The notes under the pieces: generated by a model
Told to the model about the DNA's origin: nothing
Databases searched by the model: none
What the model saw: only the letters and a program-made list of their open reading frames with translations
In this document: positions 10,962 to 20,934 of the stretch, piece by piece
Layout of the letters: every line of letters starts with the position of its first letter
Numbering within the stretch: the first letter of the stretch is position 1
NCBI GenBank assembly: GCA_035578175.1
Contig: JAQMRL010000006.1
Span: forward strand, 54,911,001-54,975,000
Reading direction: 5' to 3'
DNA length: 64,000 nucleotides
Source of the DNA: Catonia carolina
Lineage: Eukaryota > Arthropoda > Insecta > Hemiptera > Achilidae
Made by a program: the position numbers and the translations under genes

Positions 10962-11362
10962 TTACGAGACCCGAGGCGCACAAACCTTTCTGAAGCCTGA
11001 ATGGTCATGCACAATGCGACCAATAACAGCTCTTGAAACATCAGAGAAACTAAGTGCGAATTCAGATATTGTCACGCGACGATCGTTTTTGATTCCTTCA
11101 TCGACCTTTTTTAACAAGTCCTCGTTGATTATTGAGGGCCTCCACGAACGTTCTTCATCATGTACATTAACTCTCGTATTTCTAAACCTTTCACACCATT
11201 TTCGAACGTTTTTTCATTCATTACATTTTCACCGTACACTGCATACAACTGCGTATGAATTTCGACCGGTTTAACGTTTTGATGGTTTAAAAACCGTATC
11301 ACTCCACGTATTTCACAATCGGCGGCAACATCAATTATCTGATTCGTTTTAAAACGCTTCAT
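10962..11362 (-). pseudogene. mariner transposase, N-terminal fragment
   Basis: On the minus strand the peptide begins MKRFKTNQIIDVAADCEIRG and continues with VIRFLNHQNVKPVEIHTQLY and YGENVMNE. This is the N-terminal helix-turn-helix region of mariner transposases. Further downstream on the same strand (10962-11130) residues such as GRPSIINEDL-like and HSGFRKVCAPR-like words are readable in shifted frames. The catalytic DD34D domain is absent, so this is a dead 5' fragment of a Tc1/mariner transposase, which normally binds terminal inverted repeats and moves the element by cut-and-paste. Nearby fragments (12.05 and 13.5-14.35 kb) come from C-terminal halves. Confidence 0.75.
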
Positions 11363-11644
11363 TTCATTGCAAAACGCTGAAGATTTCCCGCAGAAATCGC
11401 TTACACGTAAACGAAATTTTAGGTCCCAGAATGATGAAAATGTAATTTCCAGGATTTAATTTTCAAAATTTTTTAAGGGGAGGCCCTCTGGTACGTCTGA
11501 CACCTCCTCTTCCCAAAGAAAATTTCCGTGTGCGCAACTGAATCTTTAATCTTTTTAATTAATTAATTTAATTGACTTAATTAATGAAAATAAAAATATT
11601 ATACAAATTATTTTTTATTTTATATTTTTTATACCTAATACGTG

Positions 11645-11852
11645 TCTGTTACAATTTGTTCAATTCGGAACAATAAGCATTCCCGTGACCCAGTGAGATG
11701 AAGATGATGTGTATTACGTGTAAATGAGGTGTAGTCTTGTACGGACCCAGGCCGACCATTTCTGAAAGAGGATGGTTAATTGTGCCCTAACCATCAAAGT
11801 AAACCGGTAACCACTGTCTAGTTTTCAAATCCGTATAAAAGTAACTACCTTT
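11645..11852 (-). mobile_element. tRNA-derived SINE-1, 3' body (interrupted copy)
   Basis: Reverse SINE-1 body ('gttcaattcggaacaataag', 'aggccgaccatttctgaaag', 'ccggtaaccactgtctag'). Its tRNA-like head lies on the other side of a 632-bp insertion, at 12485-12586, in the same orientation. Confidence 0.75.
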
Positions 11853-12484
11853 GTTGAAGCCGCCGTATAAGATTGCATTTCTGCTAGAGAGAGATAGTGA
11901 TGGCTCGGTGAGGTACGCGGTACAATAGTCATGCCTTTCTAAAAACATAGTACTGTATTAGTATAGTAATGCTTTTCGGGAACAGGTGAAAGTCACGAGG
12001 AGCCAAGTCTAAAACAAGCGTCGTGGCCTTCTGACACGTGGTGTTGTGTTTGTGCATGACAACGCTCGCCCTCATACAGCTCGAAGAACAAATGAACTAT
12101 CGGCCAAGTTTAAATGGGGCGTTTTCGATCATCCCCCATACAGCCCAGACTTGGCTCCTAGTGACTTTCACCTGTTCCTGAACATGAAGCGGTAGCTTGC
12201 ATCTCAGCGGTTCGCCAAAGACGAAGAGCTTGAAAACGCCGTGAATTGTTGTCTACATTCACAGGCGGCAGATTTTTATGCAAAGGGTATTTCAAAGACT
12301 GTTCCAAGGTACGACAAGTGCTTGAATCTGTTGGGTGACTATGTCGAAAAATAGAGAAAAACGGTAGTTTTAATATGTATATAATAAAGTTTTTGTTTCT
12401 TCACTCGTTTACTTTTTATTTCAAAACGGAGATTATTTTCTGGATAATCCTCGTACAAGTGCAATCTTATACGTCGGCATCAAT
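11853..12484. mobile_element. 632-bp TIR element with mariner remnant, inserted in SINE-1
   Basis: The insert splits a SINE-1 between 'aactaccttt' and 'actaggatttgaacc'. Its ends (11853-11880 and 12457-12484) are about 28-bp imperfect inverted repeats around GCCGNCGTATAAGATTGCA. Inside is a mariner C-terminal coding remnant (12053-12352). The segment at 11980-12012 is an inverted copy of 12148-12180, so the element is partly folded back on itself. A mariner-type end with 'ggataatcctcgta' occurs just inside the right repeat. Whether the outer repeats belong to the mariner or to a second element is unclear. Confidence 0.65.
12053..12352 (+). pseudogene. mariner transposase, C-terminal remnant
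   Basis: Reads HDNARPHTARRTNE, then HPPYSPDLAPSDFHLF, which holds the third catalytic Asp of the mariner DD34D triad. It ends RYDKCLNLLGDYVEK and a stop. At least one in-frame stop (after NMKR) interrupts it, and the first catalytic Asp region is missing, so it is inactive. The C-terminus matches the type that pairs with the N-terminal fragment at 10962-11362, but they are not contiguous. Confidence 0.8.
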
Positions 12485-12586
12485 ACTAGGATTTGAACCA
12501 GGAACTTTCGTCTCCGAAAATCAGTTGTTAAACAGCTGATCGCGGCGACGACTTTATTTCAAGACCAACCGGGTGGGTCAAATTAT
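12485..12586 (-). mobile_element. tRNA-derived SINE-1, tRNA-like head (interrupted copy)
   Basis: On the minus strand: 'ccggttggtcttgaaataaa' (A-box region) and GGTTCAAATCC (B box), the internal RNA polymerase III promoter layout of a tRNA-derived SINE. The body continues at 11645-11852 beyond the inserted element. Confidence 0.8.
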
Positions 12587-12852
12587 ACAAATGAATTTAA
12601 AATTATTATTAATTTATTTAGTAGTTTTATTTTATAAGTTAATTATGTAATATCTATTTTTAGGCCTTTTATTTCTGAACTGTTACCGTAAATATAGACA
12701 ATATCATTTTATTTATTAAATACATTATTTATCAATAACCACCTAATTAAAGTGCCATAATATATGATTATTGTGATAAAATATATAACTATTAATGTAA
12801 CATTTATAAATTCCTTAAAAAGTGTTGTGTCGTAAAAAACAAGTGTCGTGTC
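12587..12852 (+). other. Presumed 5' leader or upstream region of the exon at 12853
   Basis: AT-rich, without repeats shared elsewhere. The frame of the exon meets a TAA about 60 bp upstream of its ATG, and no convincing polypyrimidine/AG acceptor precedes the ATG. This favours a 5'-UTR over an internal exon. No clear TATA or initiator could be fixed. Confidence 0.35.
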
Positions 12853-13428
12853 ATGTTAGCCTGTGTTTATAAATCATCTTCGACATCCCCAGCGTCCTCA
12901 AATTCCTCAGCAATATCAGCATCAAAAGGAAACAGCCATTCTACACCAAAATTCAATATGGTTACAACAGCGCCACTACCACCTGGTTTATTAAATTCAT
13001 CAAAATTATATCGGACTAGTAACACAAATAATATTAATCAAAATAATAAATTTATTAAAACACCTGAACCTGTTCATAAAACAATAAATAATAAAAATGT
13101 CATATCTCAATTACCAGCTATGTTAATGACGTCATCATGTATTATTTCAAACCCTAATTCAATATCAAATAATATTTATAATAGTAAAAATTTAATAAAT
13201 TGTGATAAAGTTATATGTGAGCAACCGAGAATTAAATTTGTGCCTAATGATAATAATAATAACAATAGCAGTTGTAATAAAAATAGTACTGATAATAATA
13301 ATGATAACAATAATAGTTGTGAAAATAATTGCTTAAATAATTCTGCTGAAAAAGAAAGTACTTCTGAAGATACACCTTTAATTAAGAAAGATTCATCGCC
13401 TGTTAGAAATAATATCAGAAATAAACAG
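12853..13428 (+). CDS. Putative first coding exon of an unidentified Ser/Asn-rich protein
   Basis: The most credible host coding exon here. The ATG has G at -3 and the frame stays open for 192 codons in AT-rich DNA. It ends in phase 0 at CAG|GTAATT, a good splice donor (GT at 13429). Residues 1-30 are Ser-rich (MLACVYKSSSTSPASSNSSA). Residues 35-50 include TAPLPPGLLNSSKLYR. Residues 136-165 are a polyasparagine run with scattered Ser, Asp and Cys. The last 30 residues are acidic, then basic (EDTPLIKKDSSPVRN). No signal peptide, membrane segment or known domain is seen before the donor. Beyond it the frame stays open for 30 hydrophobic codons but ends inside a mariner inverted repeat, so that tail is intronic. 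The N-rich, disordered character fits a regulatory protein, but I do not recognise the gene. Confidence 0.55.
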
Positions 13429-13500
13429 GTAATTTTTTATTTAATATTATCAATAATTATTTTGTTTTTTATTTGTATGTTGTGTAGTTTGTATTATGTA
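13429..13500 (+). other. Start of presumed intron
   Basis: Begins GTAATTTTTTATTT and runs AT-rich up to the mariner insertion at the TA dinucleotide 13499-13500. The acceptor and next exon are not identified within the window. Confidence 0.4.
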
Positions 13501-14352
13501 CGAGGTGTAGCTATTAAATAACGAGACTGACTTTGTAAAAAAAATTATTTTAATTTTATACATAATCATTAATTGTCACCTTCAATATACACTCCTTCTC
13601 TATCCCTACAACGCTCCATGGGAATTTTCCATTGTTGGAAACAGTGCTGAAAGTCATCTTTTGTTAGCTCTTTCAGGACACATGCGCTTTCTCTTTTACA
13701 GCTTCCACATACTCAAATCTTGTCCCTTTTAATGCAGATTTCACCTTAGGGAACAGTTAGAAGTCACATGGTGCAAGATCTGGTGAATAAGGTGGATGTT
13801 CTAACACTGAGATGGTGTACTTGGCTAGGAACCTCTTATCAGATAACGCGGAATGAGCTGGCGCATTGTCTTGGCGGAGAACCTATGATTTGTCCTTCCA
13901 CATTTCGGAGCGTTTTTCCTTACTCTTTGACGTAGTTTAGAAAGTACCTGAAGGTAGTAATATTGATTAATTGTTTGACCTTCAGGGACCCAGTGAAGGT
14001 ACACAATCCCATGAATATAAAAAAAACAATCATCATTGCTTTAAATTTTGACTTGCTCGTTCGAGCGGTTTTGGCTCTCTGTGAAGTTCGGTTCTTCCAG
14101 TGCATGGATTGGCGCTTCGTTTCCGGATCATAAGTAAAAAACCACGTTTCATCACATGTTATTATCTTCTACTTGTTCCCTAAGGTGAAATCTGCATTAA
14201 AAGGGACAAGATTTGAGTCCGTGGAAGCTGTAAAAGAGAAAGCAGCACGTGTCCTGAAGGAGCTGACAGAAGATGACTTCCAGCACTGGTTCCTACAATG
14301 TAAAATTCGCATGGATCGTTGTAGGGATAGAGAAGGAATGTATATTGAAGAT
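13501..14352. mobile_element. Irritans-like mariner, fold-back and 3' truncated
   Basis: Starts at TA with CGAGGTGTAGCTATTAAATA, the irritans-type mariner inverted repeat. From 13560 to about 14165 it carries the transposase C-terminal half on the minus strand, with the antisense of SPDLAPCDFYLF-type and EDDFQHCFQQW-type words, broken by frameshifts. At 14173 it switches to the plus strand and repeats the C-terminus (FPKVKSALKGTRFESVEAVK, then RVLKELTEDDFQHWF). The result is an inverted dimer of the 3' half. The right inverted repeat is missing. Inactive. Confidence 0.8.
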
Positions 14353-14399
14353 GAAACAAGTGCAGCGGAAGTAAACAGTAAGAATTCGCAAGGGCGAAA

Positions 14400-14539
14400 A
14401 TTTAAAATTTATAGGACCAATAAATTCTGTCCTTTGGAATGATAAAATATGGAAGGAAATAAAGATTAATATTTATCATCCTTTTCTGGAGAGTGTGTAC
14501 CTATGGTGCAGAAGTGTGGGTATTGACAAAGAGACAGAA
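14400..14539 (+). pseudogene. LINE reverse-transcriptase fragment, left of Harbinger insertion
   Basis: The bases just before 14539 read YGAEVWVLTKRQ in frame, a C-terminal motif of RTE-like LINE polymerases. The frame continues on the far side of the element at 14540-15543, where DRLKAVDMDFWRRSCGVSR follows. The left limit is uncertain. Confidence 0.7.
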
Positions 14540-15543
14540 GGCTATGTCCTAACTGGAGAATGATCGCGCGAGCGGGCGTCGGCGCGATCGAACGTCAATG
14601 CGTGTTAAATCGCGCGATGAAAATGGATGTCCTAGACAGAACGCCTATTCGCACGATCAAACGTAATTGGTCCGATCAGAACAACATCGTGCGACCATTT
14701 TCTAAAAACCAGTTCCGTTTTCTAAGATGAAATGACGTCTAGAAACGAAGATGCGGCGTTTTGGCTTGGAAATTTGTATTGGTCATCATTTCCTGCAGAA
14801 GAAGTGACGAAAAATAAAAGAAAGCAAAGTAATAAAGTCTATCATAGCCGATCTGAACTCGGAGAGTTCCTATTTGCCTATATATAAAACATTCCTATAT
14901 ATAGTAAAATATTATGCTTGTCCAATTATAAATTTTGGCTTTGTGTAGGTACATGAAATGACGATACATCGCAGGCCTTTATGACATCATTATTTTTATT
15001 AATTACAATGTTGCACGTAACTTGGTATTGTTTAAAGAAAACAGTTGGCAAAGAAAACAAAAAGCGCATGAACAAAAAGATGTATTTATTGAAGTTACTT
15101 GGTTTATCCAACTTCTCAGCCACGCTGTCCCACACAAGATCAGTTTTTACTCGGTATTTATAACTCTCACTTCGTTTATTCCATAAAATTGGGTTCATAC
15201 GCATTAAATTATTCAAAATTTTCTCCAAATCCATCTTCTCAGAACGCTCGATAGCGCGGTTAAAAACAAACTTTTTGGTTTCCGAGCGTTCAGGTGACCA
15301 TTTCTCGTCGCGTTGACTGCACGAAGTCTGTAACAAATTAGGTCACATCCCCTCCGCTTTATAGCGTTGTTTAATAAGCGATAAAACGATGTTCGTGACG
15401 CAATATCGAAACAAACCAAAGCGAGCGTTCACTTCCATCGCGCGAGCTCATTTAAAGTTCAAATAGGACATCTAACTACATTACTGAACGTTTGAATTTT
15501 TCATCGTCCGTTCCAGCGATCATCTTCCAGTTAGGACACAGCC
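14540..15543 (-). mobile_element. PIF/Harbinger-like element with MADF exon
   Basis: 1004 bp with terminal inverted repeats starting GGCTRTGTCCTAACTGGA (left 14540 on, right ending 15543) and a 3-bp GAA duplication (14537-14539 and 15544-15546). Taking out the element and one GAA puts the flanking LINE reading frame back in register, which fixes the ends. Three-bp TSDs and a MADF/Myb-SANT gene are typical of PIF/Harbinger. No DDE transposase is present, so it is non-autonomous or internally deleted. Confidence 0.75.
14926..15336 (-). CDS. MADF (Myb/SANT-like) domain protein of the Harbinger-like element
   Basis: About 136 codons open on the minus strand. The segment from residue about 35 (KMDLEKILNNLMRMNPILWN) through YRVKTDLVWDSVAEKL matches the MADF DNA-binding fold: the 'NPxLW' core, a basic middle and the W..VAE helix. 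In PIF/Harbinger elements a protein of this class binds DNA and partners the transposase. The MADF match ends near residue 80 at KLDKP, where CAA|GTAACT could be a splice donor. The AT-rich coding beyond it is probably intronic. The upstream start is uncertain. A second minus-strand frame (15213-15419) may carry the true N-terminus after a frameshift. Confidence 0.55.
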   Translation of the reverse strand: MLQTSCSQRDEKWSPERSETKKFVFNRAIERSEKMDLEKILNNLMRMNPILWNKRSESYKYRVKTDLVWDSVAEKLDKPSNFNKYIFLFMRFLFSLPTVFFKQYQVTCNIVINKNNDVIKACDVSSFHVPTQSQNL

Positions 15544-15690
15544 GAAGGATCGCCTAAAAGCGGTGGACATGGATTTCTGGAGGCGGAGCTGTGGTGTGTC
15601 GCGGCATCAAACAAATTCCAAAATTAGGAAAAGATTGGCGTTCAAGGAAATATCATGGATACCATATCCCGGAAGCAATAGTCGTGTCAC
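15544..15690 (+). pseudogene. LINE reverse-transcriptase fragment, right of Harbinger insertion
   Basis: Continues the frame from 14539 with RLKAVDMDFWRRSCGVSR and KIRKRLAFKEIS. Tryptophan- and arginine-rich words of this kind lie C-terminal to the polymerase core in RTE-like LINEs. It decays after about 50 codons. Confidence 0.7.
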
Positions 15691-16466
15691 CTGAAAACTA
15701 ATTAAACATATTTACGAGATCGAAACAAGACAGTAAGATTTATTTGTGTAAATAAAATTTGAAATTTTATTATAAGTTTTAAATTAGAAACATTAAAATG
15801 ACTTCATGAATTTACATGTAATGTAGGGTCCTTTATTCAAATGAAATTTCCTAATCAAATGCTAAAGCAGTCATTACCATTAAAACGTAGAAATAGTAGC
15901 GTGCCAACATTTCCTTTTCCTCATTTTCAAATCTTCATACGAAGAATAAGAAGAATACGGCGGAGTAACGAACACATGAAATCTAACTGAAGATGTTTTT
16001 AGAATCTCTTGGGCGTAGGTTAAGAGGGAAAGGGATTCCCTAAGGATGTTGAGAAGACGATATAGGAACCTAAGGAGTTCTCAGAATATGCTTTTCCTTT
16101 TCATCTCGGTGGGATGAGTTAAGAAAATATTCCAATGTTTGTGTGTACTTAACGCGAACACACACCTACTCTTTCACAAACAAATTTAAATCCATTTTAG
16201 GTGTTAATATGTCTGTCTGCTCTTCTAAAGGAATGTGCCTTTAATTTTATACCTTCATATTTCTCTTTAAATACGCGTCACTTAGTTCATTACGTTGGCA
16301 TATTTATTTTCACTAAAACTTATTATGATTGTAAACTAGGAAATTAACCAAGTTAATGTTAAAAAAATTTCAAGTTCAGTAAATATGTTATGGAAACATT
16401 TTTAGTTTTTTCTACATAATGTGAAATCCATGTCTGACCGATTTATTGGTTACAATTAAAAACATT
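15691..16466. other. No feature recognised
   Basis: AT-rich, no convincing open frame, no repeat shared with the rest of the window. Confidence 0.4.
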
Positions 16467-16760
16467 TTTCGTCTCCGTCCATCTGTCCGTCACACCCAGA
16501 TGTCGGAAACTACAAGAGATAGCAACAAATGGTTTTCGGATTCGTAATCTACCCAAAAAGTTAGTGGGCCTAAAGTGGGTTTGAAATTCCGGTTTTGACC
16601 GGAAGTGGCTCAAGACCGGAAATCAAGATGTCAAAGTCGGAATTGGAAACTAAAATAGTATCTTTTGATTCCTTTAAAAACGCAGATACAGAAATCACTA
16701 ATGGTTTTGTCATAAGTCAAAGGTAAGCCTTTTTAAAATTGCCACCAGCCATGGGATGCG
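16467..16760 (+). repeat. Repeat family G, copy 1
   Basis: Shares 'gtccgtcacacccagatgt', 'ggttttcggattcgtaatct' and 'aaagttagtgggcc' with 33830-34180. Non-coding. The name G is local to this annotation. Confidence 0.65.
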
Positions 16761-17137
16761 CCGTCTCATGAAAGGATTTTTCACTTTTCATTTATTTTTC
16801 ATTCCGGATCACTTATTGAGCTGAAATTTAGAACAACTCTTCTATAGGGGTGCAACAAAAAAATTATGCATTAAAACTTCGATTATCTACGTTTAAGAAG
16901 TTAAAAAGGGTGCATGACTACCTCTAAAAAACCATATTGTAACATTTGTTTCGGGGTTTTTTGAGATCTTTTGATTAATAAATTATAAGTCATCCTTTTT
17001 AACTTACAAGTATTCATTAACAAATAATGAATTTTAGTGAATACATTTAATTAGTAAATTACAATTGAAATACTTAAACTAAGCTTTACTAAAAAGAAAA
17101 TATGTCCGTTCTTAATTGAATAATTAATTAACTCGTT
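16761..17137. other. No feature recognised
   Basis: AT-rich, no open frame of note. Confidence 0.4.
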
Positions 17138-17530
17138 TTTTAGGTCAACAGCCGAAAGGCTGGTTTGAACTGTAGAGGTTTTACTAAGTGAAAACAAGGA
17201 GTGAGGTGGTTTGCTATTGCTTTCCTCACTGAGTTGCAAGCTGGCATGCTTATCAGCATGCCAGGCTCTCCGAAAAGCATCCACTTTCCATCCTGCAAAT
17301 GACACCTTCACTTCATTCACCACAGGGTCTGGCTGTATAGTGAAATTCATTACTCTCAGAGATAACTCTTACTAACTTAGTATCTTTTACACCTCTACCT
17401 CTTCTGTTCTTAAAAAGTTCAGTCATACAGTTGGCTGACTACGTGATAAGACACAGACTATTTTTTGTAGCCCTGGAACCAACAGATCGAGTGCAATTAA
17501 TGTAACACTCTACCTGCCCGTTATGGGCAA
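17138..17530 (-). mobile_element. Retroposon B copy 3
   Basis: Reverse copy from 'ttaggtcaacagccgaaagg' to 'ctacctgcccgttatgggca'. More diverged than the copies at 34626 and 63327. The microsatellite tail is lost and no TSD is visible. Confidence 0.75.
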
Positions 17531-17631
17531 TAATTTACATACAAAATTAAACACAATTGTACTCTAACTTTGTAATACGAAGATCTGCTAACAATCGCTC
17601 CGAGTTAAATAAAAAACTGGTTTTAACTAAC

Positions 17632-18503
17632 TTCTTCTTCTTCTTCTTTGTCTGCTATCCATTAATGGATGTTTGCGATCACCGCTGACCATTTTTCCCT
17701 GTCACCACACGTGTGTATTATGTCTCCTGCGGCCTCCATTCCTGTCCATTGCTTGATATTCTGCAGCCACGACATCCTCCTTCTGCCTACTCCTCTCCGT
17801 CCCTCTATCTTCCCCTCAATTATCAGTTGCAGCAGATGGTACCTCTCATTGCGCATCACATGTCCCAGATAAGCGGTCTTCCTTCTTTTTATGGTGCTCA
17901 TCAGTTCCCGTTTCCTTCCTATCCTCTCCAGAATCTCCTCATTGGTTCTTTTTGCTGTCCATGGAACCTTCAGGATTCTTCGGTAGATCCACATTTCAAA
18001 TGCTTCCAGCCTGTTTATGGTGTTAACCTTCAGCGTCCAACCCTCCATGCCATACAAAAGTACCGACCATACATAGCATTTTGTGAATCGTATTTTAAGG
18101 TTGAGGTCAAATTCCGTGTTTGTGAGGATGCTTCTGAACCTTATAAATGCACTCCGTGCCTTCTCTATTCGACACTTGATTTCCACATCTGATGACCAGT
18201 CTTCACATAACCAAGTTCCTAAATAGTTGAACTTCTTCACACGCTCTATGTCTTCATTGTTGAGCTTTAGCTTTGAATTCTGAAACTCATCTGGTTTGCG
18301 AGTAATTATTAAGAACTTTGTCTTTCTTACGTTGATATCTATTCCCATACCTTTGCTATGCACTCCAACTGTGTTGAGGAGATGTTGAAGGTCATTCATG
18401 TTATCCGCCACAAGAACCGTGTCATCCGCATACCGTACATTGTTGATCCATGTGCCGTTCACTTTGATGCCCAACTGTTGTCCTTCGAGTGCTTCTTGCA
18501 CTC
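17632..18503 (-). mobile_element. 5'-truncated RTE-like LINE
   Basis: 872 bp ending in (AAG)n on the minus strand, flanked by an 8-bp candidate TSD AACTAACT (17625-17632 and 18504-18511). It holds only the end of the polymerase gene, a typical 5'-truncated target-primed insertion. Confidence 0.85.
17662..18501 (-). CDS. LINE reverse transcriptase, C-terminal part (RTE-like)
   Basis: 279 intact codons on the minus strand. The catalytic YADD box is at residues 24-27 (RYADDTVLVADN), followed by GMGIDINVRKTKFL (thumb entry), then FNYLGTWL and the C-terminal YRRILKVPWTAKRTNEEIL, YLGHVMRNERY and GRRRMSWLQNIKQWTG. Reverse transcriptases of this type copy LINE RNA at nicked chromosomal target sites. 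The N-terminal endonuclease and the first polymerase motifs (fingers and first catalytic Asp) are missing through 5' truncation, so the product cannot be active although no stop interrupts it. The intact frame argues for a young insertion. Assignment to RTE rather than a neighbouring clade is by motif recall. Confidence 0.85.
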   Translation of the reverse strand: MQEALEGQQLGIKVNGTWINNVRYADDTVLVADNMNDLQHLLNTVGVHSKGMGIDINVRKTKFLIITRKPDEFQNSKLKLNNEDIERVKKFNYLGTWLCEDWSSDVEIKCRIEKARSAFIRFRSILTNTEFDLNLKIRFTKCYVWSVLLYGMEGWTLKVNTINRLEAFEMWIYRRILKVPWTAKRTNEEILERIGRKRELMSTIKRRKTAYLGHVMRNERYHLLQLIIEGKIEGRRGVGRRRMSWLQNIKQWTGMEAAGDIIHTCGDREKWSAVIANIH

Positions 18504-18511
18504 AACTAACT

Positions 18512-19885
18512 ACCATAATTTAATTACTCTAACTTCACATTCAATTTACCATTGAATTGAATCAATGGAAGTTCGGCTTTTTAGATAATAATCGGTCATT
18601 GAATTTCAAGAATAGTAAAAGATTCAAAATTTGTACCTACTACACTTTACTAGATAAATCTAATGAATAATTATTAAATAATAATTTAATAAAAGTTAAT
18701 GACCAAAAACGACATAAATGGAAAAATAAAAACCGTTTTATCCAATTCCAAAAGACAACAATTCAATACGATCTCATCGCTATTCCGAGAAGCACTTATC
18801 AAAACTTATTTAAAAGATGCTTTCATTGTCCTTTTAATTATTTTATATCATTGTTTGGTAGAATATTATTTTTATTTATTCTCGAACAAATACTTTTTTA
18901 AAAATCCGCATACATACTTTTTAAGTGATACCGAGGAAAATTCGTAGGTGTAAAACTTTTAATAGTGCCACATGTGGTTTGCAAGCCATTTTGATGCAAT
19001 CATTATTTATTATGACTAAAGATAATGAAGTGTCTGAAGTGGAAACCGTTGAGTGTCGCGTGTGACATATTAGGTCTTGCGTAACTTTGTCCCAGCTCAT
19101 GTCGTGATCCTCAGCAGTTAATACTTCAACAACATCCTACATTTTAGTTAGACTATATTATTTAAAGTTCCATTCGTTGTTTTGCATCATTTAAACTTGA
19201 CAGATGTAGAGTCACTGTAAGGGAACACAACAGAAGTGTGTAGTATATATGTGAAATTCTGCCAGACGGAAAAGGGTTAGGCGTTGAAGAAGGGAGTAAA
19301 ACGGAGACAGAAACCGGGCAGGGACTTGTAAGTCATTGAAAAGTTTTACAGTTGGTGTAAATTTCAAAGTTTAAACAGAAACGAGTTGTTGAGAAACTCG
19401 GAGTGAGATGTTGCATGGTCCTTTCCTTCTTCCTGAAACAATCTCTCTACCCATTTCGTATTATATACACTCGCGAGATCGTTTACGTATACACAAAATA
19501 ACCTTCTTACAAGTCACTGTTTCCTTGTTTTACGTTAACAAAAGTTACTTTGACTTGTCCGTTCTTCGAGTAAATTATTTATTATATACAACAATATTAT
19601 GGGAATTTAATACGGCGTTCAAACTTTAGTTGCTGAAACTTCACGATCTTATTAATTTTTAATTTTCAAATAAACCTTTTGTTTATATAAATATTTTCAC
19701 TTCATCAAGGAATCTATTCAATTTAAATTTATATATGCTATACATATATTTCTAAAGTTTCAGTACCGCGGTTCATTACCGCGCACCGCGACTTGTGTTT
19801 GTCTTAGAGGTCTTACACACCAACGCTGCCTCGCTGCGGTGCTACGCGCATAGCAGCGCAGCTAAAAAACCCTTTTTCGCTGGGT
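18512..19885. other. No gene recognised; small GC-rich patch at 19766-19870
   Basis: AT-rich apart from about 100 bp with CGCGCACCGCG-type sequence. Open frames are short and have no recognisable domains. Confidence 0.4.
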
Positions 19886-20247
19886 AGTATGGAAGTATGT
19901 TATTCTGAAAGCAAGGAAGGTATTGGGGAAGGTTCTGAATGCAAAGGAAGGCTCTGAAGGAAGTAGGAAGTTGGGGGTAGTAGAAAAATATGTTATTCTG
20001 AAGACTAGGAAGGTATTAGGGAAGGTTCAGAAGGCTCTGAAGGAAGTAGGAAGTTGGTGTCAGTAAGGAAGTATGTTATTCTGAAGGCTAGGAAGGTATT
20101 GGGGAAGATTCTGAAGGCAAAGGAAGGCTCTGAAGGTAGTAGGAAGTTGGGGGTAGTAGAAAAATATGTTATTCTGAAGGTTAGGAAGGTACATATTAGG
20201 GAAGGTTCTGAAGGCAAAGGAAGGCTCTGAAGGAAGTAGAAAGTAAG
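19886..20247. repeat. Minisatellite, about 90-bp unit, four copies
   Basis: A purine-rich unit ('atgttattctgaag', 'taggaaggtattgggg', 'aggctctgaaggaagtagga') repeats about four times with small indels. The reverse strand is open in one frame over several units (repeated FLLPSEPS), a by-product of the tandem repetition. Confidence 0.85.
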
Positions 20248-20934
20248 GGTTTATTTATTATTTCTAAATCCGTTGAATGTGTTTCGGCTTCTGAGGGAAA
20301 AATCTGAAGTTAACGATTATCCCATAAGAAATTGATTCTCATGAGTTTTTATAATTATACCTATGTATATTAATTTTAGTTACCTATTGTAAATTGTATT
20401 GTATATCGAATATTAATAATATGTTAAGTTTTTAAAATATTATGTTAAAGAGAAATGCAGTGTATATTAGTTGCTTATTGAATTTTCTATGATTGTTTAT
20501 AATACTGAAATTTCATATGTTTATGTAATGTGTTTGATGTCTTTGTTGCAGGTAAGTTATGGAACAAATGCTGGCATTTACCTGTATAATACAATAGTAA
20601 GTAAGTGAATTGATTTAATATAGATTTGGTATTGTAATATTACATTTATTGGAATCTAAATACGTTAAAATGAGTTATCAAGGCGTGTTACGTAACAGTA
20701 TAAGATTTTTTGTGAAACTCCATTCCTTTTTGAATTCTGTATGAAGCTATATTAATTATTACGTTCGTAAGGAGTCTGTAAATATCCAGCCACTTTAATT
20801 ACAATCGTGAAACAAGTTTAAGGTTTTCAGAATAAAATTATTAGTATAAAGAAAACTAGTCTTGGTATACCAATGCTTAGGTTTTATTATTATTTTGGGC
20901 TTTTGGGAACAGAATTATTTAGAAATGTACTTCT
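20248..20934. other. No feature recognised
   Basis: AT-rich, no repeat or gene I can support. Confidence 0.4.

Noticed and set aside
10771..11274. 167-codon plus-strand open frame
   Set aside because: The second half is antisense to a mariner N-terminal fragment and the first half is poly-Phe/Leu low complexity.
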